A stretch of DNA of 64,000 nucleotides from CAIUGU01 sp965279735 (lineage in GTDB: Bacteria; Pseudomonadota; Gammaproteobacteria; Steroidobacterales; Steroidobacteraceae). Positions 15,591 to 24,868 of this stretch are shown one piece after another (within the stretch, counting starts at the first letter, position 1; each line of letters starts with the position of its first letter). Location of the stretch: NCBI GenBank assembly GCA_965279735.1, contig OZ257260.1, forward strand, positions 2,294,001-2,358,000, written 5' to 3'. The notes beneath the pieces are model-generated. The model saw only the letters and a program-made list of their open reading frames with translations. It made no database searches and was not told the origin of the DNA. The position numbers and the translations under genes are program-made.

Positions 15591-16835
15591 TCAGGCGCTT
15601 GCAGGTTCGTCGGCGGCACCGGCTGCAGGGTGCGGAGACTGTCTCGAGGCATACGCTCCCTTTGCAGCGCGGTCACGCTCAGCGTGGGTGACACGGATCT
15701 TCCGTTTCCGCCACCAGATGACGAGGCCAGTGACAGATAGCGCCACGATCAGTACGCCGATCAGGCAGATGAAGGCGCGCCCCGCGACACCGGCAATTCG
15801 TCCCGAGTGCAGCGGATATTGAAGCTGGGTGAAAACATCGCCCGCGGAATCGGCACCGATGCCCCGCGAACCGATGACGGCGCCGCTCTGGTCATCGAAG
15901 TAAAGACGTTCGCCACCCAGCCCTGATTCGGTCTTGCCGTCATTGCGTCCGTACAGGACGAAATAGAAGCCTCGCTCCTGGCGATGGCCAATCCCGCTTA
16001 CCGGCTTTCCGATGCCGTAAGCGCTACCAGCGTTTTGCGCCAGTTCATAGGCCTGGTCGAGGTCGTAGGCAGGCGCTGCAGGATCCGCATTCGCCATGCG
16101 GGTATCGAAAGGCGTAGGTGTCAGCGGCGAGAACCAGCTCACCACGGGCTTGAATACTTCGCTGTAAAGGTTCAGCGAGACACTGCTGATTGCGAGGATC
16201 AGCAGCACAATCCACACCCACAAACCGCCCGCGCGATGCAGATCGAAGTTGAGGCGTTGGCGCTTGATGCCCCACGCGGGCCGCCATTTCTCCATGAAAG
16301 GTCGACCACGGGGCAACGTGAGATAGAAACCTATGAAGCAGTCGATCGTCCATATCAAGGCTGCCGCGCCGAAAATCCACAGCCCCCAGCTCCCCGGAAT
16401 CAACAGCGAGTAATGCAGCCTGATGATGATCGGGATGAGGTTTTGCCGGTCGAGCTTTAGCGCACCGAACTGCCTCGTCCCCAGGATCGCTCCGCTGACA
16501 GGGTCAGCGAAAAGCTGGTTGAAACCCAGCGCGTACCGGCTCCCCGTCGCTGGATCGACAAGTGCCTGCACGCTCACGCGCGTGGATCGCCCCTCGGCAA
16601 TCACGATGGGAATGTAGGTGACGCGCAAACGCACGTCCTGCTGTTCGATGCGGCCGGACAGCTGCAGAGGCGACAGAGCAGGCCCGCGACTTTCGACGCG
16701 GAACAGCTGCGGATTGAGCAAGGCGTCGATCTCGTCTTCAAACGCCATGATGCTGCCGGTGAGGCTCGCGACAATCAGGAAGAAAGCGAGCACCAGCCCC
16801 GCGTAGCGGTGCACGAGTACCAAGGCATGACGCAT
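15591..16835 (-). CDS. PepSY-associated membrane protein (siderophore reductase type)
   Basis: This 414-residue inner-membrane protein has about four spans. The first is LVLAFFLIVASLTGSIMAF after the HRYAG motif, and others are near 140-170, 200-220 and 365-385. Two PepSY-like periplasmic segments are present. Conserved His residues (LVHRYAG, IRLHYSLL, NFDLHRAGG, PLHSGRIAG) are the usual candidates for heme binding in this family. Related proteins pass electrons to periplasmic ferric chelates. It lies directly downstream of a TonB receptor, which fits release of metal from the imported chelate. The C-terminus is a cytoplasmic Ala/Pro-rich tail. Confidence 0.85.
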   Translation of the reverse strand: MRHALVLVHRYAGLVLAFFLIVASLTGSIMAFEDEIDALLNPQLFRVESRGPALSPLQLSGRIEQQDVRLRVTYIPIVIAEGRSTRVSVQALVDPATGSRYALGFNQLFADPVSGAILGTRQFGALKLDRQNLIPIIIRLHYSLLIPGSWGLWIFGAAALIWTIDCFIGFYLTLPRGRPFMEKWRPAWGIKRQRLNFDLHRAGGLWVWIVLLILAISSVSLNLYSEVFKPVVSWFSPLTPTPFDTRMANADPAAPAYDLDQAYELAQNAGSAYGIGKPVSGIGHRQERGFYFVLYGRNDGKTESGLGGERLYFDDQSGAVIGSRGIGADSAGDVFTQLQYPLHSGRIAGVAGRAFICLIGVLIVALSVTGLVIWWRKRKIRVTHAERDRAAKGAYASRQSPHPAAGAADEPASA

Positions 16836-16856
16836 CGGAATGAATCCTTGGCCAGG

Positions 16857-16884
16857 AGGCGCAGGAGCTGGAGCCCCTGCGCCT
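16857..16884. terminator. Hairpin between TonB receptor and PepSY genes
   Basis: AGGCGCAGG (16857-16865) and CCTGCGCCT (16876-16884) form a perfect 9-bp stem with a 10-base loop in the 54-bp gap between two same-strand genes. No T-run follows on either strand. It is more likely an attenuating or mRNA-stabilising structure than a strong terminator. Confidence 0.4.
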
Positions 16885-16889
16885 GCAGG

Positions 16890-18914
16890 TCAGAAGAACT
16901 TGTATTCGGCGCCGAAGATGGAATACATCCCCGTCTCTGCATACCCCAGTTCATCGAGGTAGTCGCGATCAAGCAGGTTCTCGATACGCCCAAACAGCGT
17001 GAACCCCTTGGTCAGCTGGTAACGACCCGAAACGTCGACGCGCGTATAGCCCGCCGTTTCCAGATCGCCTGCCCAACGCAGGCGGGGACCGCTGTAGTAG
17101 ATGTTGGCGCCGAGGGTAATGCGGTCGAACCTGTAGTTCGCACCCACGTTGGCCTTGTTGTCGGCAATCTGCACCGTTCGGAGCCACGGCCCATTGACCG
17201 CGCGGTTCTGCGCATCCGTGTAGGTGTAGTTGCCATACAGCCCCAGCGCCGAGGTCAATTGGTATGCCGTCTTGAATTCGACGCCAGATGTCTTGCCTTC
17301 CGCACCGTTGTCGTACTGGCCAAAACCCGAAGGCCGACGCGGGTTCGGCGCTGTGCCATTGAAATAGATGACGTCGTCCAGTTGCGTGTCCCAGTAGGCC
17401 GCTTCTACCGTCAGGTCACCCTGCAGCCAGTTGCTGCGCAGGCCGATTTCCGCCGTTTCGCCGGTTTCGGGACTGATGGTGGGCACGCCGTATTGCGGGT
17501 TGAACAGCTGGCTCATCGTCGCCGGCTTGAAGCTGGTGCCGTAGTTCGCGTAAAGATTGAAGGCGGAAGAAAGCTGCCATGCGAAACCGACGTTGCCGGT
17601 GGAATGCGTACCCCAGCTCTCGTAGTCGTCCTGACGCACACCTACCGAAAGAATGAGCTTCTCCTCGAGCAGCTTCAGGTCGCCGTTCACGAACATCGAC
17701 CACTGGGAGTCTTCGGTGTTGACCGTGCCATAGCTGCCCCACTGCTCCGCAGACTGCTCCTCGTAGTCGAGACCGCCGAGCAAACTGAATATCTGTCCGG
17801 AGTAAACGAGGTTGTATTCCGCCAGATCCCGCTCGTCCTTGTAGAAGGCCGCGGTCGTTGTGGTGGTGTCGTAGATGGGGACAACGCCGCCCGCAGGCAC
17901 TGCTGTGGAATTGCCGGTCGAATTCGCCGGGATGTTGACGAGTGCCTGCTGGTAGCCGAGCAGACCGTCAGCCCGATCGTGAATCGAGTAGAACGTGCGC
18001 GTCGTGCCGACCCGTACCGACTGCTTCAGCCGGTCCGTATAGTGAAAATCGAAATAAGCGGTTCCGGTGTCCTGGCCGGTCTCGCTGTGCTGGTCCGGAT
18101 CCGGCGTCTGGAAACTCCAGTAGTTGGCGGCTGTAGTGGCCGATGCTTCATCCAGCTCGGCATAGCCAAAATCGTTGTCGACCTTCCACCAGCTTGCACC
18201 GACCTGCCAGCGGGCAGCCTCGTAGGCAAGCTTGACCTGGCCGGACTGATCATCGAAATACTCGTACTTGTGGATGTTGTCGCTTTCGGTCCTGGACAGG
18301 TTCGCGGAATACAGCAGCTTGCCATCGCCCAGTTGCGAACTGTCGCGCCAGGAGCCGATGTACTTGGCCCAGTTGAGTGAACCGCCTTCCACACCGAAAT
18401 TGACATCGCGCTTCGCACCGCTTTTCGTCTTGATGACGATGACGCCTGCAGTGGCATTGGCGCCGTACAACGAGGCCTGCGGACCCCTGACGATCTCGAT
18501 GCTTTCAATCGTATCCGGGCTTAGCTGGCTCAGCAGGTTACGGGTGTTCCCGTTGCTTGCGCCATTGATCTTCACGCCGTCGAGAATGATCAGCACGTTC
18601 TCCGAACCGAGACCGCGCAACTTCAGGTAGTTGAACTGGCCGGGGCCGCCAACCTGCTTGAACTCGATACCGGATTGCTGCCGGAGGATTTCGGTGACGT
18701 CCGTAAAGGATTGCGCCTCGATCTGCTCTTCGCCGACGACCGTGACGGAATGCGTCATCTCGCGCACGGGCTTTTCGATCTTGCCTGCGGTGACAACGAC
18801 TTCTTCGAGTTTGACATCCGCTTGCTGGGCGGCAAACGCCGACGCTGACATGAGGATGGTGCCAACCGCCGCTGCGATTTTCGTTGAGCGCCGATTGTAG
18901 ATTGCGAACGACAT
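16890..18914 (-). CDS. TonB-dependent outer-membrane receptor
   Basis: This 674-residue receptor has a signal peptide (IAAAVGTILMSASAFA) and then a TonB box LEEVVVTAG (~36-44). The plug has LKLRGLGSENVLIILDGV and IVRGPQASLYGANATAGVI, followed by the barrel and a C-terminal ...GAEYKFF. ATG 18914 is preferred; the frame runs to 19130, but that part overlaps the DUF1501 gene and is not signal-like. Neighbouring PepSY, DUF4198, DUF1501 and DUF1800 genes share its strand with short gaps. The ligand is unknown; a metallophore or heme-type compound is most likely from the reductase-like neighbours. Confidence 0.9.
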   Translation of the reverse strand: MSFAIYNRRSTKIAAAVGTILMSASAFAAQQADVKLEEVVVTAGKIEKPVREMTHSVTVVGEEQIEAQSFTDVTEILRQQSGIEFKQVGGPGQFNYLKLRGLGSENVLIILDGVKINGASNGNTRNLLSQLSPDTIESIEIVRGPQASLYGANATAGVIVIKTKSGAKRDVNFGVEGGSLNWAKYIGSWRDSSQLGDGKLLYSANLSRTESDNIHKYEYFDDQSGQVKLAYEAARWQVGASWWKVDNDFGYAELDEASATTAANYWSFQTPDPDQHSETGQDTGTAYFDFHYTDRLKQSVRVGTTRTFYSIHDRADGLLGYQQALVNIPANSTGNSTAVPAGGVVPIYDTTTTTAAFYKDERDLAEYNLVYSGQIFSLLGGLDYEEQSAEQWGSYGTVNTEDSQWSMFVNGDLKLLEEKLILSVGVRQDDYESWGTHSTGNVGFAWQLSSAFNLYANYGTSFKPATMSQLFNPQYGVPTISPETGETAEIGLRSNWLQGDLTVEAAYWDTQLDDVIYFNGTAPNPRRPSGFGQYDNGAEGKTSGVEFKTAYQLTSALGLYGNYTYTDAQNRAVNGPWLRTVQIADNKANVGANYRFDRITLGANIYYSGPRLRWAGDLETAGYTRVDVSGRYQLTKGFTLFGRIENLLDRDYLDELGYAETGMYSIFGAEYKFF

Positions 18915-18966
18915 GGAATTTTCTCGTATGAGTTGAAAGGAAGGAATTGAATGAGTCCGCGCCGGA

Positions 18967-20238
18967 TCAGGCGCGAACCAGGTTGAAGCGCTGGCCGGAC
19001 CAGCCCGGAAACACCTGGCCATCCAGTTCCTTTGGAATGCCGAGCTGCTGACCCGCGAGGCCGGCGAGCACTGACCGATAGTCCGTGGTGACGGGCAGGT
19101 CGAGCTGGTCTTCGAGCATGTCCTTGGCAAAACGCTCGGGTAGCTCGCCGTGAATACGACCGCCCTGAATGCCGCCGCCCAGCACCATCATCGTGGTGGC
19201 ACGGCCGTGGTCACTGCCTCTATTGGTGTTCTCGACTACGTTGCGACCGAAGTCCGTGTGCGTCACCAGCACGACGTCTTCCTGCCGAGGCCCGAGGTCC
19301 TGCCAGAACGCCACGAGCGACTGCGCAAAATCTTCGGCGATCGCAGGAAAAGCGAACCGATACGTCGTGTCCATCGCCAGCGAATGGGTATCCCAAGATC
19401 CTTTGCCGGACGCGCTGGTCCGCGATTCAGCGAAGGCAACCTGCAGGCCCACGTCGGCCTTGATCAGCGTGGCGATGTCGCGAAGACCATCACCGAAGGG
19501 AGAATGCGGATACGCGGGTGTTTGCCGGTCTTTGTTCGCCTCCAGCACGCGCGCCAGCTCGAAACTATGCGCAGCGGACTTCTGGAGACTGCCGAGATCC
19601 GAGCGCGCGTACATCTCCTCGATCTGACGCAAGGTAGCGCTATCGTTGGCGTGGCTCATCCCCAGCTCGAGCTGGTTGAGATCGGCAATGGATACCGAAG
19701 GCTGCGACCCGTACAGCGCACGAGGCTGCTCGGGTGTCATCGAGACGGCGCGCAGTACTCGTGTTTCATCGGCGCCTGCTGTGCGCAATGCCCGGTTCAT
19801 CCAGCCATCGGCAGTCGCACGGTTCCCGGGGGTACCGGATTCCCACCACTGCGCGGCATCGAGATGCGATCGTGTCGTGTCCGGCGAACCCGCAGCCTGG
19901 ATGAAAGCCAGACTGCCTTCACGATACAAGGGAGCCAGTGCGGCGAGACTCGGATTGAGGCCGTAACCCTCGTTCAGCTCGGTCAGCGCACCTTCCTTTC
20001 CGGAACCCGGCGAGGGCAGCATCAGATTGGGCCGCAACATCCGGAGCGAATCGTTGGTGTAAGGCTGTACGGCCAGCAACCCATCCATGCCGAAGCGCTG
20101 GTACGCCACGACAAGAATCTTCTTGCTGCCTGCCGCTGTCGCAGCGCGTGCAACTCTGGTGACGAACAGGGGCGCGGTAACTCCAGCCGCAAATGCGACC
20201 ATGCCGCCTGCCTGCAATATCGTTCTACGTGTGACCAT
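18967..20238 (-). CDS. DUF1501 protein with Tat signal
   Basis: This 423-residue exported protein has a twin-arginine signal, RRTILQAGG, then a hydrophobic stretch ending ARA. It should therefore be folded, perhaps with a cofactor, before export. DUF1501 has an alkaline-phosphatase/sulfatase-like fold. Visible family pieces are RFGMDGLLAV, SHLDAAQWWESG, GSWDTHS, DVVLVTHTDFGRN, SDHGRATTMMVLGGG and VTTDYRSVLAGL. ATG 20238 has GGGAG 7 bp upstream; the 11 codons before it are not signal-like. It is 48 bp downstream of the DUF1800 gene; the two families are commonly paired. The biochemical role is unknown. Confidence 0.85.
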   Translation of the reverse strand: MVTRRTILQAGGMVAFAAGVTAPLFVTRVARAATAAGSKKILVVAYQRFGMDGLLAVQPYTNDSLRMLRPNLMLPSPGSGKEGALTELNEGYGLNPSLAALAPLYREGSLAFIQAAGSPDTTRSHLDAAQWWESGTPGNRATADGWMNRALRTAGADETRVLRAVSMTPEQPRALYGSQPSVSIADLNQLELGMSHANDSATLRQIEEMYARSDLGSLQKSAAHSFELARVLEANKDRQTPAYPHSPFGDGLRDIATLIKADVGLQVAFAESRTSASGKGSWDTHSLAMDTTYRFAFPAIAEDFAQSLVAFWQDLGPRQEDVVLVTHTDFGRNVVENTNRGSDHGRATTMMVLGGGIQGGRIHGELPERFAKDMLEDQLDLPVTTDYRSVLAGLAGQQLGIPKELDGQVFPGWSGQRFNLVRA

Positions 20239-20286
20239 GACTGTCTCCCGGAATTTTCTGTCTGGATTCAAGAGTTCTTGGTGATT

Positions 20287-21942
20287 TCAGCGAACCTGGA
20301 ACTGCGGACTCGCGATCTGCAGTGCGAGCCGTTCGGTGTTTGCACCGGCTGGCAGGCTGACGCCGCTGACGTCATCGCCACTCAAGGCGAGCGCGAACTT
20401 GACCCGCGTGGTAAGCGAGCCGCCGCTGACCCACTCCCTATTTCGTGGCAGGCCATTGGCATCGGCGTAGGCATACAACGGCTCACCCATGAAACCGATC
20501 CACTGGTTGAGTGAAACCGTGTCGGTGACTTCCGCATTGCTGGCGCGTAGTGCGCTGACCGCATACTCGAAGGGTGACTTCACCTTGGTGCGCTCTGCCG
20601 CTTCGCGCCAGAACGCCTCGGACTGCACGAGAGTCCGCATCACGGTGCGGATATCGCCCTGGCTGCTGCGGAAACTCGTTGCGAGAGCGCCGACCAGTTT
20701 CGTTTCGGGTTCGGGGCCGACGAACTGCTCGGCGAGTGCGCGCGCGATGTTCGTGGCTGTCGCCGGATTCTTCGCGAGAACTTCGAGCAGCTGCTCACCT
20801 TCATTGAAGCCGCCGCCTGCCGCAAAACGCTGACCCAGGGCTTGCTTGGGACCGGCATCGTGACGGTCGGCGCGGAATACGAAGCTGCCCTGTTGCACGA
20901 AGCCAGCCGGTGCGGCGATCAGGAAGCCGCCTGTAAACCACTGCTCGTTGACGCCGTAGGGCAATGTTGTCCAGCCCGTGAAGATCCGGGCAGCCTCCTC
21001 CACATCCTTCTGCGTGTAAGGACCACCCTTGCCGAGCGTCTGCTGCAGGAGCAGTCGCGCGTACTCGAGGTTCGGACCCGTCGCCGGCCAGAAGCGCCGC
21101 TGCAGAAGCAGATCATCCTCGTTGTCGATGCGGGTGATCTGCTGCTGGATGGCAGTCACCGTTTCGCCTTTGCCTTCTTTCTCAAGGGCGGAGAATGCCA
21201 GCCCCATGGTGGTCTGGCTTTCGGTCAGGACCGATTTCTGCGCGTCGCCGAAAGTCGCCTGTACCTTCGCGGGATGTTTCGCGGCTGCTACCAGCAGTTC
21301 CCGGAAGGAGCCCAACGCATTCGGCCGGATCGCCTCGCTTTCATACGCGAGCACCCAAGGCTTGGAGCGGAAGTTGCTGCTGGTGATGTAGAAATGGTTC
21401 TGCCAGAAGTTCGTGAGCACCTCGACCAACTGGTTGCGCGCATAGGTCGCGCGGACGATCTTCTGCCCGGTGAGTTGCTGGTAGAGCTCGTTGTCCTGCG
21501 AGAGCTGGCCGTTTTCCTGCCGGAACTTCGCGAGCTTCTTCGACGTCCAGTCGAAATCAACCTGTACGTCGGCCGGCGGGATCAGATCGTAAGCACGCCG
21601 CGCCTCGGCCGCGCTCTGGGATCCGCTCGGGAACCTGCTCATCAGCTGGCGATGAGTCATGCCGACAGCCGGATAAACGGCCAGCCGGGATCCCAACTCC
21701 GCATCCTGTTGCGACGCGGTGAGCTGCGTTTCGAACCACTGGTTCAACCCTTGCCGGGTCACCCCGTCGACTTCGCCCGGCTTTGCCCCGAACGTGAAGC
21801 GGTCAAGCAACACCGCTGCGGCTTGCTGCTCGGTCAATCCCGCCTGGGCATAAGGCATCTTGAGGTTTGGCGCCGCCTGGCCAACGCTGACGGACAACAT
21901 CCCAAGGAACGCCGAAAAAACCAGTCGTGCTGCTGCGTGCAT
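20287..21942 (-). CDS. DUF1800 exported protein
   Basis: This 551-residue protein has a signal peptide (LVFSAFLGMLSVSVGQA). DUF1800 signatures include AVLLDRFTFGAKPGE, LVEVLTNFWQNHFYI, YTQKDVEEAARIFTGWT, FRADRHDAGPKQALG and NPATATNIARALAEQFV. The function of the family is not established; it is nearly always next to DUF1501. GAGGGGAG lies just upstream of ATG 21942. It heads the five-gene operon DUF1800, DUF1501, TonB receptor, PepSY, DUF4198. Its promoter region is shared with a divergent PepSY gene and contains the GTTAACG repeats. Confidence 0.87.
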   Translation of the reverse strand: MHAAARLVFSAFLGMLSVSVGQAAPNLKMPYAQAGLTEQQAAAVLLDRFTFGAKPGEVDGVTRQGLNQWFETQLTASQQDAELGSRLAVYPAVGMTHRQLMSRFPSGSQSAAEARRAYDLIPPADVQVDFDWTSKKLAKFRQENGQLSQDNELYQQLTGQKIVRATYARNQLVEVLTNFWQNHFYITSSNFRSKPWVLAYESEAIRPNALGSFRELLVAAAKHPAKVQATFGDAQKSVLTESQTTMGLAFSALEKEGKGETVTAIQQQITRIDNEDDLLLQRRFWPATGPNLEYARLLLQQTLGKGGPYTQKDVEEAARIFTGWTTLPYGVNEQWFTGGFLIAAPAGFVQQGSFVFRADRHDAGPKQALGQRFAAGGGFNEGEQLLEVLAKNPATATNIARALAEQFVGPEPETKLVGALATSFRSSQGDIRTVMRTLVQSEAFWREAAERTKVKSPFEYAVSALRASNAEVTDTVSLNQWIGFMGEPLYAYADANGLPRNREWVSGGSLTTRVKFALALSGDDVSGVSLPAGANTERLALQIASPQFQVR

Positions 21943-22036
21943 ACTCCCCTCTTGTCTTCGCGGATGTGAGGACGAGCCGGCAATCTACGCAGCGAAGGGC
22001 TTATTGCACGTAATGAACTGTTCGAGAATAAGGTTC

Positions 22037-22074
22037 CTTAACAGCGTTTCCTGCGTTAATGGCCGTTAACGAAC
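22037..22074. promoter_or_regulatory. GTTAACG-type phased repeats in the divergent DUF1800/PepSY region
   Basis: CGTTAAT (22054) and CGTTAAC (22064) are direct copies 10 bp apart, with a third CTTAAC at 22037. The 301-bp region 21943-22243 separates two divergent operons, so one site cluster could govern both. I see no other gene or element in it. Confidence 0.55.
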
Positions 22075-22243
22075 ATCACGGAATATCCTGGTACTGTTGA
22101 ATCGTTGCCTCTGCCGTCTCCCGGCCGATAATGTTGACGACCTGGTGACTGGGCTCAGTCATTGCCGAGATGGCGCCAAATTCGGACTACACTTTCGTCG
22201 CCGCGGGAAACTTCAGACTGTCTCCCGGAGGATCCCAGGTTTC

Positions 22244-23815
22244 ATGAGCTTCTTCCTCCGCCCGCTGGTACTCATCCATCGCTACCTCGGCAACCTGCTG
22301 TGCCTGATGTTCATCGTGTGGTTCATCTCCGGCATCGGGATGATGTATTCACGGGGGATGCCTCGCCTGACGGCGGAACTGCGTCTCGACCGGGCGGACG
22401 CCATCAATTTTTCGGCAGTGCGACTCTCTCCTGCGGAAGCGGCAGCGCGTGCCGGGCTCGAAGGTTCACCCGGGCGAGCTATGCTGACGATGTCGATGGG
22501 GCGTCCCGCGTATCGCTTTGGCGGACGTGGCTCTGCTCTGGTGTTTGCCGACGATGGCACGCCGATGACGGAGGCCGATGCGGAGGATGCGTTGGCGGTG
22601 GCAAGCCACTTCACTCGCCTGCCCGCAAGCCGGCTGAAGTACGTCGAAACCCTGTCGCAACCCGATCAATGGACACTGGCCCAGCGCCAGATGCCGCAAC
22701 ACCGGATCGCGGTCTACGATGAGGCACGCACCGAGCTTTATGTTTCGGGGCAGACGGGCGATGTCACGGTGCTGACGACTCGCAAGACCCGCGCACTTGC
22801 CTGGGTCGGAGCCATTCCGCATTGGTTGTACTTCACTTCGCTGCGCTTGAACGCCGGACTCTGGAGCCAGATCGTGATCTGGGCATCGTTGCTCGGTTGT
22901 ATCGTTGCCATTGCCGGCATCGTTCTCGGGATTGTGCGGATCCGATGGAAAAAGGCGGGAGCGAACGATTCACCACTTCCCCTCATCCCCTATCGGGGAT
23001 GGATGCGGTGGCACCACATCACCGGCCTGGTATTCGGAGTGTTCACGCTGACCTGGGTTTTCAGCGGCCTCGTGTCGATGGAACCGTGGGGACTTGGTAC
23101 TAGCGGCGGTAGGAACGGCGGTGGACTACGCGAACAGTTTGCAACAGGCCCGGCGGACCTTTCGCAGTACCGGTTGCCGGAGTCGGAGGCATGGAATGGC
23201 ATTGCCCAAGGACGAATCATCAAGGAAATCGAACTCGTGCGGGTGCAGGATCAGCCGCACTTTCTGGTCCGCTTGCAGCCCGAGGCAGGTCGCGGTGGAT
23301 CCGAGCAACGCGGACACCAGACCTCCTTCGTGGCCCGTGAAGACGTTTCACAGCAATTGCTGATCGACGCCATAACGCTCAAGGCACGAATTGAACCCTT
23401 CGCCATGGGCTCTTTGCTGCCACGAATCAGGCAAGCGTGGCCCGAGGCCGATATCGTCGAAAGTGAACTGCTGGCGGAATACGATGCCTACTACTACTCC
23501 CGCGACCGCCAGGCTCCGCTGCCGGTGCTGCGGGTGAAGATGAATGACCCGGAAAATACGTGGCTGTACATTGATCCTGGAATGAGCCAGCTCGTCGGCA
23601 GGATGAACCACACCGATCGTATCGAGCGCTGGTTGTTCAACGGGCTGCACAGCCTCGACTTCCCGTTCTGGTACGACAAGCGTCCGCTCTGGGACATCGT
23701 CGTGATTTGCTTTTCCCTTGGCGGGCTCACGGTCAGCACTATCGGGCTGGTCATCGGTGTCAAGCGTCTCCGCAGGGATCTTCCCCGCCCTCCCAAGGTT
23801 GCCAGCAATGCATAG
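22244..23815 (+). CDS. PepSY-domain membrane protein
   Basis: This 523-residue inner-membrane protein is related to siderophore-iron reductases. It starts with LVLIHRYLGNLLCLMFIVWFISG (conserved His, then the first span). Further spans are IVIWASLLGCIVAIAGIVLGI, HHITGLVFGVFTLTWVFSG and IVVICFSLGGLTVSTIGLVIG. PepSY-like periplasmic segments lie between them, with NGLHSLDFPFWYDKRPLWD near the end. I take ATG 22244, where GGAGG sits upstream and the family's start falls; the frame is open from 22097. Its last 8 bases overlap the cytochrome gene, so the two are coupled. It probably moves electrons across the membrane to the cytochrome or a chelate. Confidence 0.87.
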   Translation: MSFFLRPLVLIHRYLGNLLCLMFIVWFISGIGMMYSRGMPRLTAELRLDRADAINFSAVRLSPAEAAARAGLEGSPGRAMLTMSMGRPAYRFGGRGSALVFADDGTPMTEADAEDALAVASHFTRLPASRLKYVETLSQPDQWTLAQRQMPQHRIAVYDEARTELYVSGQTGDVTVLTTRKTRALAWVGAIPHWLYFTSLRLNAGLWSQIVIWASLLGCIVAIAGIVLGIVRIRWKKAGANDSPLPLIPYRGWMRWHHITGLVFGVFTLTWVFSGLVSMEPWGLGTSGGRNGGGLREQFATGPADLSQYRLPESEAWNGIAQGRIIKEIELVRVQDQPHFLVRLQPEAGRGGSEQRGHQTSFVAREDVSQQLLIDAITLKARIEPFAMGSLLPRIRQAWPEADIVESELLAEYDAYYYSRDRQAPLPVLRVKMNDPENTWLYIDPGMSQLVGRMNHTDRIERWLFNGLHSLDFPFWYDKRPLWDIVVICFSLGGLTVSTIGLVIGVKRLRRDLPRPPKVASNA

Positions 23816-24794
23816 ATTGATTCTGCTTTCTCTCGCGTTTATGTGCTTGGCCAACGAAGTTGCCGCAGCAGCCGAGGGACCTCCTCCGTGGGCTTACGGA
23901 TTCAAGGATCTCGCTGCACCAGCTATCTCCGCGCCCGCCAATGCGACCGCCTCGCCTGCAGACAAACGCACTTACAGCCTGCCGGGTTCGTCATTGCAGT
24001 TCACGAAAGCGCAGATCAATGACCCGTTCGGTCCCGCGGACTGGTTCCCTGGCGATCATCCGGCGATGCCCGCGATCGTCGCGCAGGGCAGGAAGCCTGC
24101 GGTCAGCGCGTGCGCGTTGTGCCACTACCCCAACGGAGGCGGTCGCCCGGACAATGCACCGCTCAACGGTCTGACCGCGAATTATCTGATCGCACAGCTG
24201 CGTGCATTCAAGGACGGCAACCGCAAGTCTTCGGATCCCCGGAAGACGGATACGGACGCCATGATTGCGATTGCTAAGGCAATGACGGATGCAGAGATGC
24301 GTGACGCTGCACAGTACTTCAGCTCCCTGAAGGCGGCCCTGCCAAGGATCAAGGTCGTCGAGACCAAGACCGTGGTGGAAACCGCCATGGTCGGCGGAGT
24401 GTTCTTGCCGGTGGCCAATGGCAAGCAGGAACCTATTGGTCAACGAATCGTCGAAGTGCCCGACAATCGTGACGCGATCGATCTGCGCAATCCGCGCACG
24501 GGCTTTACGGCCTATGTTCCACCCAACATGGTGAATCGGGGCGCAGTGACCGCCATTACCGGACGCGGCAAGACAGCCTCCTGCAGCACTTGTCATGGTC
24601 CCGATCTGAAAGGAGTCGCCGACGTGCCGGGCATCGCGGGACGCTCGCCCACCTATCTCATGCGGCAGATGGTCGACATGCGACAGGGTGCCCGCAAAGG
24701 CCCTGCCGCGGACCTGATGAAGCCGGTCATCGGGAAGATGACCAACGTGGAACTCCTGTCGCTTTCCGCTTACATCGCGACGCGCGCGCCGTGA
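23808..24794 (+). CDS. Diheme cytochrome c
   Basis: This 328-residue periplasmic electron carrier has a signal peptide (LILLSLAFMCLANEVAAA). Two c-type heme sites are visible: CALCH at 102-106 and CSTCH at 259-263. Each is followed by cytochrome c553/c4-like features (YLIAQLRAFKDG-R; YLMRQMVDMRQGAR-G) and distal Met candidates (MTDAEM, KMTNVEL). ATG 23808 overlaps the PepSY stop by 8 bp. Coupling to a PepSY protein suggests it takes electrons from that protein or delivers them to it during periplasmic metal reduction, which is inference. Confidence 0.9.
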   Translation: MHRLILLSLAFMCLANEVAAAAEGPPPWAYGFKDLAAPAISAPANATASPADKRTYSLPGSSLQFTKAQINDPFGPADWFPGDHPAMPAIVAQGRKPAVSACALCHYPNGGGRPDNAPLNGLTANYLIAQLRAFKDGNRKSSDPRKTDTDAMIAIAKAMTDAEMRDAAQYFSSLKAALPRIKVVETKTVVETAMVGGVFLPVANGKQEPIGQRIVEVPDNRDAIDLRNPRTGFTAYVPPNMVNRGAVTAITGRGKTASCSTCHGPDLKGVADVPGIAGRSPTYLMRQMVDMRQGARKGPAADLMKPVIGKMTNVELLSLSAYIATRAP

Positions 24795-24868
24795 ATGGCA
24801 ATCTCCGCAACTTGAACGCAATTTTCGCTGCCAGTCGTCAGTCAATGCATCTACATCGAGGAACCTTC

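Noticed and set aside
16809..18380. 523-codon plus-strand open frame antisense to a TonB receptor
   Set aside because: Arg/Val-rich mirror translation without family motifs; the minus-strand receptor is unambiguous.
19150..20514. 454-codon plus-strand open frame across DUF1501 and DUF1800
   Set aside because: It spans two genes on the other strand and has no protein-like pattern.
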